Source: Prasinococcaceae sp. CCMP 1430 (taxonomy: Eukaryota > Prasinodermophyta > Palmophyllophyceae > Prasinococcales > Prasinococcaceae). Taken from it: a DNA stretch of 64,000 nt. Position numbers and translations under genes: made by a program. The stretch lies in the NCBI GenBank assembly GCA_013416795.1, contig RQSC01000523.1, forward strand, positions 31,538 to 95,537, read 5' to 3'. Shown here in pieces: positions 30,717 through 40,400 of the stretch. The notes under the pieces were generated by a model that was given only the letters and a program-made list of their open reading frames with translations, was not told the DNA's origin and made no database searches. Position 1 is the first letter of the stretch; each line of letters begins with the position of its first letter.

Positions 30717-33191
30717 GTGCATTTTTTTTTTTTTTGCTCTCTGGGTTGGGCTGTGACGAAGTTCGGCTGCGACTCCGAATGCACGCCTTTTTTTTTTTTT
30801 TTGCGCCGCGGGGTTTTGGGCGGCGGCCCTCCGCAGGTTGGCGGCAGCTGCGCGGCACAGCGCGCGGCGGCGGCAGCCGCGGCTGCGCAGGAGGAGGGGA
30901 GGCTCGCCTCGTGGGTGGCGGGCGGGGGTTTCTCGGCGCCAGAGGCCGGATCGGATCCCGAGAGAGCGCCGGCGGTCACACGCGCAAAAAGCTGCGAACG
31001 CGCGGCGAGGCCGCCGCACAGCCGCGCGACTGCGCGGCGCGCGGTGGCGCGCGCAGCCGCTGGTGCCGAGGGCAAGACAACCGTGACCGAGGAGGTGTCG
31101 TACACGGACATGATCAAGGCGCTCGACAAGGGGCAGGTCGCGCGCGCGCGCTTCGCCAACGACCTCTCCGGGCGGGTGCTGCTCATCTACAAGAGCGGCG
31201 TGTGCAAGGTCGCGCAGGTCCCGCTGGACCACACCAAAACCATTCAGCGCATGAGCCGCGGCGGGGCAGAGGTGTCCTACCTCGCGCCGCCGTCGGCCTC
31301 GGGGCTCAACCAGGCCGTGGTCAGCGCCATGTCAAACGTTGGCCCCGTCGTGCTCCTCTTCGGCGTGTGGTGGCTCGTCCACACCTACGTGCAGCAGAAG
31401 GGCGACGCGGAGGACAGGAAGAAGATCCGCGCCAAGGAGATCGAGGAGAAGAAGAAGCTGGTCGACGCGGCGCGCGAGGACGCGCTGCGCCGCACGAAGG
31501 AGGCCGCCAAGGCCGCCGCTGAGAAATCCGCCAAGGAGGAGGCCGAGAGCGCCGCCAAGCGCACGGGCGCGAAGACGACGGCGCCCGCGGCGGGCGGCCG
31601 CAAGAAGAAGGGCGAGGAGGACGACGAGCCTGAAGACGACCCCGAGCAGGCGGCCGCCAAGGAGTTCCTGTCGTCCTCGGCGCGCGTGGTGCAGGCCTCC
31701 AAGTACCAGCAGTACGGGAAAGCGACGACGTTCGACGACGTGGCTGGTATCGGTGACGCCAAGGTGGAGCTCGAGGAGCTGGTGACGTTCTTCACCAACC
31801 CGGAGAGGTTCACTGACAGCGGGTGTGTGGTGCCGCGCGGCGTGCTGCTGTGCGGCCCGCCAGGCACGGGGAAGACCCTCGCGGCGAAGGCCGTCGCTGG
31901 CGAGGCGGGCGTGACGTTCTTCTACGCAAACGCCTCGGAGTTCGTGGAAATGTTCGTGGGAGTGGGCGCGGCGCGTGTGCGCGACCTCTTCGCGCAGGCG
32001 CGCGCGGCGGCGCCCTCAATAATCTTCATCGACGAGCTAGACGCCGTGGGCAAGCAGCGCGGCACAGGGGGTGGTTCGGGCAACGACGAGCGCGACGCGA
32101 CCGTCAACCAGCTCCTCACAGAGCTGGACGGCTTCGAGGGGGCGATCACCGATGCCAACGCTGTCAAGAACCGCGTGGTAATCATGGCCGCCACCAACCG
32201 GCCCGACATCCTCGACAGCGCGCTCATGCGCGCGGGGCGATTCGACCGCAAGGTCTTCATGGGGCTGCCGAGCTTCGAGGGGCGCCGACAGATTCTCGGC
32301 GTGCACGCGGGGGGCAAGCCCCTCGGCAAGGACGTCCTCGACGACATCGCCAGCCCGAACTCAAGCCTCGCGGCCAAGACTCCGGGCTTCTCAGGCGCGG
32401 ATATCGCCAACCTGCTCAACATGGCTGTGCTGAGCGCGACGCGAGAGGGCAAGGAGGCGGCCACCATGCGTGACTGCGGCGAGGCGATCGACTTGGTGCA
32501 GCTGGGCAAGCGCGTGAAGCGCGAACAGCCGCTCGAGGTGCGCCGGCGACTCGCAGCGGCGGAGGGCGCGCGCGCGGTGGTGGCGATGGCCTCGCCGCTC
32601 CTGGGGCGGGTCGAGCTGGTCTCGATCGTCCCGCGCGAGGGCAAGCGCCTGGGCACCACGCGGCTCTTCGTCGACGAGGCCGTGGTCCGCACGGGTATGT
32701 GGACGCACGCCGCGCAGAAGCAGATGCTCAGCTACGAGCTCGCGGGCCGCGCGGGCGAAGAGGCCGTGTTCGGCGACGGGCAGGCTAGCTCGGCTACGCG
32801 CGAGGGCGTGGAGCGAGCGCGCGGCCTCTCGCAGCGCATGGTTCTCACCGGCATGCGCGCGGAGCCGCTCGCCGGCAGGCGCGGTGCGCTCGGCTGGACA
32901 TTGGATGACAGCTACGGCGCGGGCGAGTCGGTGCAAATCGACTACCTGCCGGGCTCCAGCTCCAAGCGCGAGGCCGACATCGCCATGCACGAGCTGCTGT
33001 CGGACGCGTACGAGGAGAGCGCGCGGCTGCTGGAGGACAACAGGCCGTTGCTGGATGCTGTGGTCGACGAGTTGGTCACTGACGGGCAGCTGTACGCAGA
33101 CAGGCTCGAGGAGCTCGCCGCGCAGCATGGCCTGGACGTGGCCAAGCTCCCTGCCGCGAGCACCGGCCTGGCCGGCATCGGCCAGCAGTAA
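30717..33191 (+). CDS. FtsHi-like AAA ATPase with inactivated protease site
   Basis: Single frame to TAA at 33189-33191. The first ATG (30717) precedes two T runs read as polyphenylalanine, so the true start or first exon is uncertain; an Arg/Ala-rich leader ending near 31060 (RRAVARAAAGAEGK) suggests a plastid transit peptide. A membrane helix VVLLFGVWWLVHTYV is followed by a Lys/Glu coiled coil. The AAA module is intact: Walker A GPPGTGKT, Walker B SIIFIDELDAVG, second region of homology ATNRPDILDSALMRAGRFDR. The zinc protease site HEAGH is replaced by AEGAR (32559-32573), so proteolysis should be lost. Plant FtsHi proteins with this kind of loss form a plastid protein-import motor; a similar unfoldase role is inferred here. 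Confidence 0.88.
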   Translation: MHFFFFCSLGWAVTKFGCDSECTPFFFFLRRGVLGGGPPQVGGSCAAQRAAAAAAAAQEEGRLASWVAGGGFSAPEAGSDPERAPAVTRAKSCERAARPPHSRATARRAVARAAAGAEGKTTVTEEVSYTDMIKALDKGQVARARFANDLSGRVLLIYKSGVCKVAQVPLDHTKTIQRMSRGGAEVSYLAPPSASGLNQAVVSAMSNVGPVVLLFGVWWLVHTYVQQKGDAEDRKKIRAKEIEEKKKLVDAAREDALRRTKEAAKAAAEKSAKEEAESAAKRTGAKTTAPAAGGRKKKGEEDDEPEDDPEQAAAKEFLSSSARVVQASKYQQYGKATTFDDVAGIGDAKVELEELVTFFTNPERFTDSGCVVPRGVLLCGPPGTGKTLAAKAVAGEAGVTFFYANASEFVEMFVGVGAARVRDLFAQARAAAPSIIFIDELDAVGKQRGTGGGSGNDERDATVNQLLTELDGFEGAITDANAVKNRVVIMAATNRPDILDSALMRAGRFDRKVFMGLPSFEGRRQILGVHAGGKPLGKDVLDDIASPNSSLAAKTPGFSGADIANLLNMAVLSATREGKEAATMRDCGEAIDLVQLGKRVKREQPLEVRRRLAAAEGARAVVAMASPLLGRVELVSIVPREGKRLGTTRLFVDEAVVRTGMWTHAAQKQMLSYELAGRAGEEAVFGDGQASSATREGVERARGLSQRMVLTGMRAEPLAGRRGALGWTLDDSYGAGESVQIDYLPGSSSKREADIAMHELLSDAYEESARLLEDNRPLLDAVVDELVTDGQLYADRLEELAAQHGLDVAKLPAASTGLAGIGQQ

Positions 33192-33851
33192 AAGATCAGA
33201 CGCATGTGAAAGACCTACTGTGGCTAGGCCAGTCCTGTCTGCGCTCACGCGCTGGATGAGCGCGCGCGCGGGCACACACTTTCATGGGAAAATGGCATCA
33301 CATTTCGCTCTGCAATCTGTTTGTTTTTCGAATGCTTTCCTGTTTCATTTTGTCGCTTCAGCTGTGATTCTGATCAAACCCCACTCGCTCGGCGCCGTTC
33401 CCCCACATGGCCCTTTTTGACTGACGGATGCCTCCGTTCCCCCGCGCGCGCCCCCCCCCCGCCAGCGCGCGCCGCGGCCCGCGCGACCGCCGCAACCAGC
33501 CTGGCGCGGCCCGCCCGCGGCCCAGGCGCCGGGCGCGCGGGGCCATGGCATGCATGCCGGGCGCGCGGGGCCATGGCATGCATGCCGCAGGGGACGGAGC
33601 GAGCGGATGCGCCTTCCGGTTGGAGATGGTTGCGCCGCCGTCATGGTCGTGACGAGGTTGTTATTGTTACCTCCCGCGGCCCAATAATCATCGGAGGTTC
33701 AAATCGCTGGGCCGTTCGGGGAACGGGGCGCGGGCGAGGATCGTCGGCAGGCGGCGCGGCGCGGTGCGCGCGCGCGCTTCGCGGAGGGCCGCGGCGAAAT
33801 AGCAGCGCAGGCGGCGCGTGTCCAGCGCGTGCAGCGCCACCTCTACGCGCG
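33192..33851. other. Intergenic region, promoter side of the GYG-rich surface protein
   Basis: No gene is supported. It contains an AT-rich patch (about 33285-33370), a run of C (33453-33462) and a 28-bp direct repeat (33531-33586). The latter half should include the promoter and 5' UTR of the surface-protein gene. Confidence 0.5.
33531..33586. repeat. 28-bp tandem duplication
   Basis: Two adjacent copies of a 28-bp unit beginning GGGCGCGCGGGGCCATGGCA and containing the palindrome GCATGC. They lie upstream of the surface-protein gene. Confidence 0.85.
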
Positions 33852-36800
33852 ATGGCGGCACGGCGCCGCTCGGGCGCGGCGCTGGCGCTCGTGGCCGCTG
33901 CCGGCGCGGCCGCCGGCGCGGCGGCGTCGAGCGAGAGCGAACGCTTCTTGGAGCTATTCTCGATCGAGGGCTACGGCTATGGCTATGGTCACTACGGCGG
34001 CTATGGCTACGGCTACGGCTACGGCTACGGCGGAGGCTACGGCGAACCCCCGGGAAGAGGGGAACCGCCCGAACCGACGCCCCCCCCCGCTGGGGACGAA
34101 CCGACGACCCCTCCCACAGGGGGGCCGCTCGACCCGGGCGGGAGTGCTGTGTGTCCCTTCAGGTGCGCGTCCTACCATGCGGGTGCGAGCGCCAGCGATC
34201 CGCGCGTGTGCCAGTACTCGCGCTCGGGCGTCGGTGACATCGACCAAACCACCGACGCGGGCGTCGCGTGCTTCCCCGAGTTTGGGTGCGCCGCCGACTG
34301 GAACGTGTGCTATCCGGATCGCGACGTCGCTGAGGCGCCCACGCCGGACCCCGACGATGCGTGCGACGAGCTCGACACGCTCGAGCTCGGCGGCGGGGGC
34401 GGACTCTTCCCGCCCGACGGCGGCTACGTACCGCTGGCGAATGGCGGCTGGATGAAGAGCACGGGCGACATCGGGTGCGGCTGGGGCTCCACGTACGGTG
34501 GTGTCTCTCCTACTGAAGACTTCTCCCTCGAAGACTACGGTCGCGTGGAAAGGGTCCTCGAGGGTGACCAACTCGCCAACCCCGACAAGGCGTGCTGCCT
34601 GATCGCCAACGAGTACAACTCGGCGTCGCGCGAGGACGGGGGAAAGGCGATTCGCTTCGGCGTGAGGAACGGCGTGTGCAGAATTGATCGCGAGAAGATG
34701 ATGCGCGGCAACCTTGACACGAGCTCCGGCCGCGCGCTCGCGTACACCCAGGCCTGCGGCGACGAGAGTGACACGTACTACTGGCGCCACGCCGCTGGCT
34801 CTGCCGACGCGTCCAACCTCAACAGCGGCGGGCGCTGCGTGCCCAATGGCGGCTTCCAGCGGGTGGTGGGTGACTCGCCCACGCTACCGCTCGGCCGCAT
34901 TCCCGAGTCGTCGTCGTGGGAGCTGCCGAACCACGCATGCGACGGAGACACTGAGAACAACTGCGGCATGGCCTTGAGATTTAACACGATCAACACTGCG
35001 GAGGAGTGTTGCGAGATGTGCCGCTCTGGCGCCTCGACGTGGGTGGGGCCTGCCCCGATCTTCGGCGACGGTGACTGGTCCAACAACCCCTGCCTCGCTT
35101 GGCAGATCGTGGACGGCAAGTGCCGCATCCTGCGTGCCGAGTGGTTCGACAGCAAGTACGGATCGCCCGACCTCGGCCGCCATGCTGAGGGCGACGTTGC
35201 GATGACGCCCACCGAGGTCATCGAGGCGTGCACGACGGAACCTAGCGCCTGTGAGCGAGAGGACGACAGTCACGGCCACTGGGCCGATTGCGCTGCAATG
35301 GGGCCGGACACTCCCGTCGAGGACAACTGCGATTACTACTCCTTCATGTACTTCCGCACTCTGGCGGACGCGCAGGCCGATGCGGGCGCCTCGTCGAGTG
35401 ACGCCACGTACAGGAAGCTCGAGGCCATGACTGTGGGAGACGCGGGCGCCTCCGGTGACGAGACGGTCATCTCAGTATCGGCCTACGTGCACCTCTACTC
35501 GAGCCGCGAGCGTTCGCTCGACGGCGATGACGTTCGCCCGCCCGCCGCCGCGGGCGGCGGCAGCGGCATCGGTGACGGCAACTGCGCGCGCGTGGAGGTC
35601 TACGCCACGGAGGACGTTATCGCCAGCACAAGCTCCGCCAATCAGACAGTGTTCGACGAAGAGACCGCCGCGTCGCCGCTGTGCTCCTCGAACTGCATCG
35701 CTGCGGATGGAATGCTCGAGTTGTCCTGCACCGCCGACGAGGTCTTCGGCGGAGCCGGCTCGGCACGCCGTCGCCGCCTTATGGAGAGCGGCGATGGCTC
35801 CAATGTCATCATCTCGTACTCGGCCGTCGGCACCGGCTACGACACTGCCGACTTCGGTGTGGACACTGCCTCGCCTCCCGCCGGCACCCCGACCCCGGCG
35901 ACAGTCTTCACCCCCCCGCCGCCTGTCGCTCCGGTGTTGCTCGAGGACGCCCCGGTCGCGTCGCCGCCCCCGCCGGCGCGGCCAGTGGAGGAGCCTTCCG
36001 GTGGGTATGGCGACGATGAGGACTCCGGCGGCCCGTACGGCGGTCCGACTCGGGTTCCCGAGCACGCCTTCGACGACGGTCACGCTGCTGACGGCGGTGG
36101 CTATGGCGGCTACGGCAAGCCCGTTGAGGAGGAGGACGTGTGCGTGTGCGGCGTCAATGGCGAGGAGGACGTGAAGTACGGCCTCCTCAAGATCTCTGGG
36201 GATCCGTGCGAGTGCGAGGCGCCCGTGTCCGCGCCGGACGCAAAAGCATCTCCACCGCCCGCCGCGGTGCCCGAGACCGCCAAGACGCCCCTGGCAGTGC
36301 CCCCGGCGTCGCCGACGGATGAGCCCGCGACGGCCTCCCCGCCGCCGCCCGAGATCGAGGTGCTTAAGGTGATTTCGGCCACCACCTCGCTCATCGTGGA
36401 CAGCTTTGCAGGCCTCGACATCGATGCCATCAAGGCCGACTTGCTCGCTGGGATTTCCGAAGCCGCCGGCGGCGCTGACGTTACTGCGGTGGTCTCCCTG
36501 CGTGTCGTTGCTACGTACTCCTTCCCCGATGGCTTGGCATGCGCGGATATCGAGGCCGCGTACCATGTCGCCACAGGCGTGCCCTTGGATGATGTGTCGG
36601 CAGCCTGCGATGCTGCGGCGCGTCGCAGGCTCCTGGCGCAAGAGATCGAGATAACGGCGACGTTCGCCGAGTCCGAAGGTGCCGCCGCGGACGACCTCGT
36701 TGGCCTTGATCCCATCGCCGCCATGGCGGCGGAGCTGGGCGTCGACCCTTCGGACATCGCGCAGACGGTCGCGCCCAAGGCATCGATCGTCATCGAATGG

Positions 36801-37127
36801 ACTGCCGCGATCACTGACAGTGCCACTGCAGACATCGACGCGAGCACCCTGGCTGACGCATTGAAGGACGCTGTGGACGAGGTCGCCGATGCGGCCGGCG
36901 TGGTGGCTGAGCCGTTCGTTGTAGTCGAGGGAACGACGCCTGCGGACGACGGCGCGGACGACGGCGCGGACGACGGCGCGGACGACGGCGCGGACGATGA
37001 CAGTGGCCTCAACGTAGGCGCCCTCGCCGGCGGTATCATCGGCGGCGTGGTGGTGCTCGGCGCGATAGCGTTCTACGTGTGGAAGTCGTCCAAGCGCGAC
37101 AGGCACGACGCCTTCGTGGGCGTTTGA
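33852..37127 (+). CDS. Type I membrane surface protein with GYG repeats and Cys-rich ectodomain
   Basis: No known family. Start MAARRRSGAALALVAAAG gives a clear signal peptide; upstream in-frame sequence to 33321 is Arg/Pro low-complexity and rejected. A Gly/Tyr repeat (YGYGYGHYGGYGYGYGYGYG, about 33970-34045) follows, then a Pro-rich linker. The Cys-rich extracellular region includes CPFRCASYH, NTAEECCEMCRSG and NPCLAWQIVDGKCRIL (PAN/apple-like spacing, unproven). Pro-rich stalks follow, then a repeated Asp/Gly block (about 36942-36997). One C-terminal transmembrane helix, VGALAGGIIGGVVVLGAIAF, ends in a short basic tail. The pattern fits a cell-wall or adhesion protein; GYG repeats suggest Tyr-based cross-linking. 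It is intronless. Confidence 0.75.
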   Translation: MAARRRSGAALALVAAAGAAAGAAASSESERFLELFSIEGYGYGYGHYGGYGYGYGYGYGGGYGEPPGRGEPPEPTPPPAGDEPTTPPTGGPLDPGGSAVCPFRCASYHAGASASDPRVCQYSRSGVGDIDQTTDAGVACFPEFGCAADWNVCYPDRDVAEAPTPDPDDACDELDTLELGGGGGLFPPDGGYVPLANGGWMKSTGDIGCGWGSTYGGVSPTEDFSLEDYGRVERVLEGDQLANPDKACCLIANEYNSASREDGGKAIRFGVRNGVCRIDREKMMRGNLDTSSGRALAYTQACGDESDTYYWRHAAGSADASNLNSGGRCVPNGGFQRVVGDSPTLPLGRIPESSSWELPNHACDGDTENNCGMALRFNTINTAEECCEMCRSGASTWVGPAPIFGDGDWSNNPCLAWQIVDGKCRILRAEWFDSKYGSPDLGRHAEGDVAMTPTEVIEACTTEPSACEREDDSHGHWADCAAMGPDTPVEDNCDYYSFMYFRTLADAQADAGASSSDATYRKLEAMTVGDAGASGDETVISVSAYVHLYSSRERSLDGDDVRPPAAAGGGSGIGDGNCARVEVYATEDVIASTSSANQTVFDEETAASPLCSSNCIAADGMLELSCTADEVFGGAGSARRRRLMESGDGSNVIISYSAVGTGYDTADFGVDTASPPAGTPTPATVFTPPPPVAPVLLEDAPVASPPPPARPVEEPSGGYGDDEDSGGPYGGPTRVPEHAFDDGHAADGGGYGGYGKPVEEEDVCVCGVNGEEDVKYGLLKISGDPCECEAPVSAPDAKASPPPAAVPETAKTPLAVPPASPTDEPATASPPPPEIEVLKVISATTSLIVDSFAGLDIDAIKADLLAGISEAAGGADVTAVVSLRVVATYSFPDGLACADIEAAYHVATGVPLDDVSAACDAAARRRLLAQEIEITATFAESEGAAADDLVGLDPIAAMAAELGVDPSDIAQTVAPKASIVIEWTAAITDSATADIDASTLADALKDAVDEVADAAGVVAEPFVVVEGTTPADDGADDGADDGADDGADDDSGLNVGALAGGIIGGVVVLGAIAFYVWKSSKRDRHDAFVGV
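36942..36997. repeat. 12-bp tandem repeat encoding Ala-Asp-Asp-Gly
   Basis: About four and a half copies of GCGGACGACGGC inside the coding region, just before the transmembrane helix, encoding (ADDG)n. Repeat number is likely variable between strains. Confidence 0.9.
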
Positions 37128-37410
37128 GCGCACGTGGCCCTTCCCGAATGCGATTCGCGTGGTAGAGCGTCCTCCTACTGGGTCTCGACTAGATAGCAAA
37201 AGAGCTCCGGCTCGGGCTCGAGACAGAGACACAACACGGACAGAGAACGGCGACTTGCCCAGATAGACACAGTAACATGTTACACCCTGCATTGCGCACC
37301 TCAGCACGCCTCTTGCCACGCACGGACGGCTCCAAGGAAAGGGGCATGGTTGTCAGTGGTGGCATCTGCTTTGGCCTTCAAGCAACTGAACGTGCGCGCG
37401 CGCCAGCCAA

Positions 37411-40400
37411 TCAGTGACCAGAGTCGGCAGCGTCTAGCAGCGCGCGGTACGCGCCGCCCTCGCGCGTGGCCAGCTCGTGCGGCGCGCCAGTCTCAAGCAA
37501 GCGCCCGTTCCCGAGGACGCAGACCTGATCAGCGCCGGCGATTGTGTCTAAACGGTGCGCAACCACAAGCAGAGTGCGCGCGCGCCGTGTGCGGCTTGCG
37601 AGGAGCACGTTCTGGATGACCGCGTCGGTCTCGGCGTCCGTGTTTGCCGTTGCCTCATCGAGGGCTAGCACAGGCGCGCGACTGAGCAGGACGCGCGCCA
37701 GCGCGAGCAGCTGCTTCTGGCCAGCGGACAGCGCCGTGCCCAGCCCCCCCTCGAGGGGCGTGTCAAGCCCGCCACGCTCTCGAACGACCTGATCCATCTG
37801 CGCCTCGCGCAGTGCGTCCCAGAGATCGGCGTCGGCGAATCGAGCTCGAGGATCGAGGTTGTACCGAATGGAGGCCGCAAAAAAGATGGCATCTTGTGGA
37901 ATGATCGCCAGCATACTCCTCCACCTTGCGAGCGCCATGTCTCGCGAGTCCGTCCCATCAAGGCGAATTGCGCCCCCGGTGACGTCGATCAGCTTGAAGA
38001 GCGCCAAGAGCAGACTCGACTTCCCGCTGCCCGTGCGCCCGACGATGCCCAGCGAGGTGCCCCCGGGCACACAGAGCGAAACGCCTCGCAAAACGGGCGG
38101 CAAACCCGCGCGGTATCGAGCAGTCAGGTCGACAAGCTCGAGCTGGCCTGTTCCGCTGCCCTCGCCGTCACAGCCACCCCGCTGCCCCGCCCCATCCGCC
38201 GGAAGATTGCAGTAGTCGAGCATCCTCTCCACGCTTGTGAGGTGCACCTGGAGCTCCGCGCTCTGGCGCACCGCCCACTGCAGTGCCCCGCTCAGCAGCA
38301 GCGCGCTCTCGAGCGCAATGGCCACCAATCCCGGGCCCAGCGCGTCGAGTGACGCCACGGCCGAGATGGACGCCACGCTGACCAGCAGGGCACAAATGGC
38401 GTCCAGCCGGATGCCTAGCCACCTCTGAATTCCTATGAAGGTGATCAGCCACGCTGAGTTCTCGTGCAGCGCGCCGATGAAGGCCTCGTGGCTACGCTCT
38501 TGCGCCCCAAACGCCCGAACCGTCGTCAGTCCCGCGAGCGTCGCGCTGAAGCTCGCGTAGATCGGCGATCGGCTAACACCCTCGCTTCGCTTCACCTCGC
38601 GAGAACTCTGAAGGAAGGTGCGACGCAGCCACAAGAACACCAGCAGCAGGAAAAGCGCAGCAGGCAAGGAGAGCGGTAGCGCCACAGCTAGCAACCCGAC
38701 ACTCTGCGCGTTGATAGCAAAGCAGACAAAGGTATCGAGCCAGCAGTACGGCAAGAGCTCGTCGGCAGCCTGCGCATCCTTGGTGAAGCGGTTGAGGACG
38801 CGCCCAACGGGCACTGTGTGGAAGAAGCTCAGCCGCGCGCCAATCACGGAGCGCAGCATCGACGCGTGAATGCTCGAGGCCGCACTCACAAGACCGTGCA
38901 TCGCCGCCAGCGATCGCGCGGGCGCCGCCACGATCAGAAGTCCCAGCAAGATTAGATAGTTGCGCAGGTAGCGCACGTCCCCTTGGCGCTCTGCGCTGGC
39001 GTCGGACCACTCGAGCAGCACGAAGCTGGAGAGGAGTACCAGCACCTGGCACATGACAATGCCAGCGAATACGCCCCCACTGAAGAGAAAGCCCACACGG
39101 CGCATCACTTGCACGTACACGGCCGACTCAACCTTTCCCACGCGGCTGATTTCGCGAACGAGTCCGCCGTCGGCACTCTTCGCGGACACAGCCGGCTCGG
39201 CGTCCGTACTTGCGCAAGCGACAGCATTTCCTTCCTCAGGTTTGGCGCCGCGATGAGTTGCAGCGGCAGGCACAGCGACGTTGCCGACGCTGGCAACCTC
39301 CGCGCCCGCAGCGTGGCGAGTCCCGTCCTGACGCGTGCCGACCCCGGCTGCCATGGAATCATGCTCAGCCGCTGCCGCCTCGGTGGCCATCCGCTGCAGC
39401 TCCTGGGCGCTCGCTGAGTTGGTGATGGCCGCCCGCAGCGAATTCATTGAGGTGGACGCCCGCAAATCGCCATTGTCGCCAGAGTCGCCATCCGCAAGCA
39501 CGAGACTAAGCAGTTCGGGCCGGTTCTGCTGCTTGAGCTCGCGCACAACCTCTTCGTGCGTCCCGAGGGCGGCGATCTTGCCAGCCTGTAGGACGCACAC
39601 TCGGTCGCACAGAGGCAGGTATTCCCGCGAGTGCGTGGCGAGCACGACCGTGCGACCCTTGAGCGCCCCGCAGATGCACTCTACGAAGAGGTGCCTCTTT
39701 ACGGCAGAATCCACGGCGGCCAGCGGGTCGTCGAGCAAGACCGTGTCGAGTCCAGAGTACACGACGCGCGCAAGCGCCAGCCGCGCTTTCTGGCCGCCGC
39801 TCAGATTGACCCCGCGCTCGCCCAACAGCGTCGCGTCGCCGTGCGGCAACAGTTCGAGATCATGAATCAATGCAGTGCTCTCCAGGGCCAAGCGGTACAG
39901 CGCGGTGTTGTCCTTGGGTGCTTTGCTCTCGCCGCCAACTACAGCATCGCAGCCACGCCCGGTCGCTCCAAAGCAAACGTTATCGCGCACACTTCCCGCC
40001 GCCAGCCACGGCTCCTGCGCGCAGTACGCCAGTCGGCGGGGTAAGAGGGGTAGATGGTCCACCCCTGCCTCAACGACCCCATCGCTCGCAGTTGGCGCCA
40101 TGTTGCCCATGAGCGCATTCAGGAGGGAGCTCTTGCCCGCCCCCACGCTGCCCACCACCGCGATAAGCTCGCCCCGGCGCAGCGTGAGGTGTACGCCGCG
40201 CAGCGCGGGTAGCGGGGCGCTTGCGTTATCCTCAAGTGCCCCGGTTGCGCTCTCGGCTCCTTTGCTAGCCTCAGAGGGGACGTTTTCTGGCGACATCCTC
40301 GAGTCTACCCCATCACCCACGCGTGCGTGGTAGAAGTCGCAACCACGCAGCTCCGCCGCCACATCCGCGCGCGTGGGCTCCTCTGCCCCACCCGCCTCGG

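Noticed and set aside
33640-33730. tRNA-like B-box GGTTCAAATC
   Set aside because: The T-arm stem does not pair (GGAGG against CGCTG), and no acceptor stem or anticodon arm can be drawn around it.
35472-37319. 615-residue minus-strand frame opposite the GYG protein
   Set aside because: Arg/Gly/His-rich antisense shadow; the plus strand has signal peptide and transmembrane helix.
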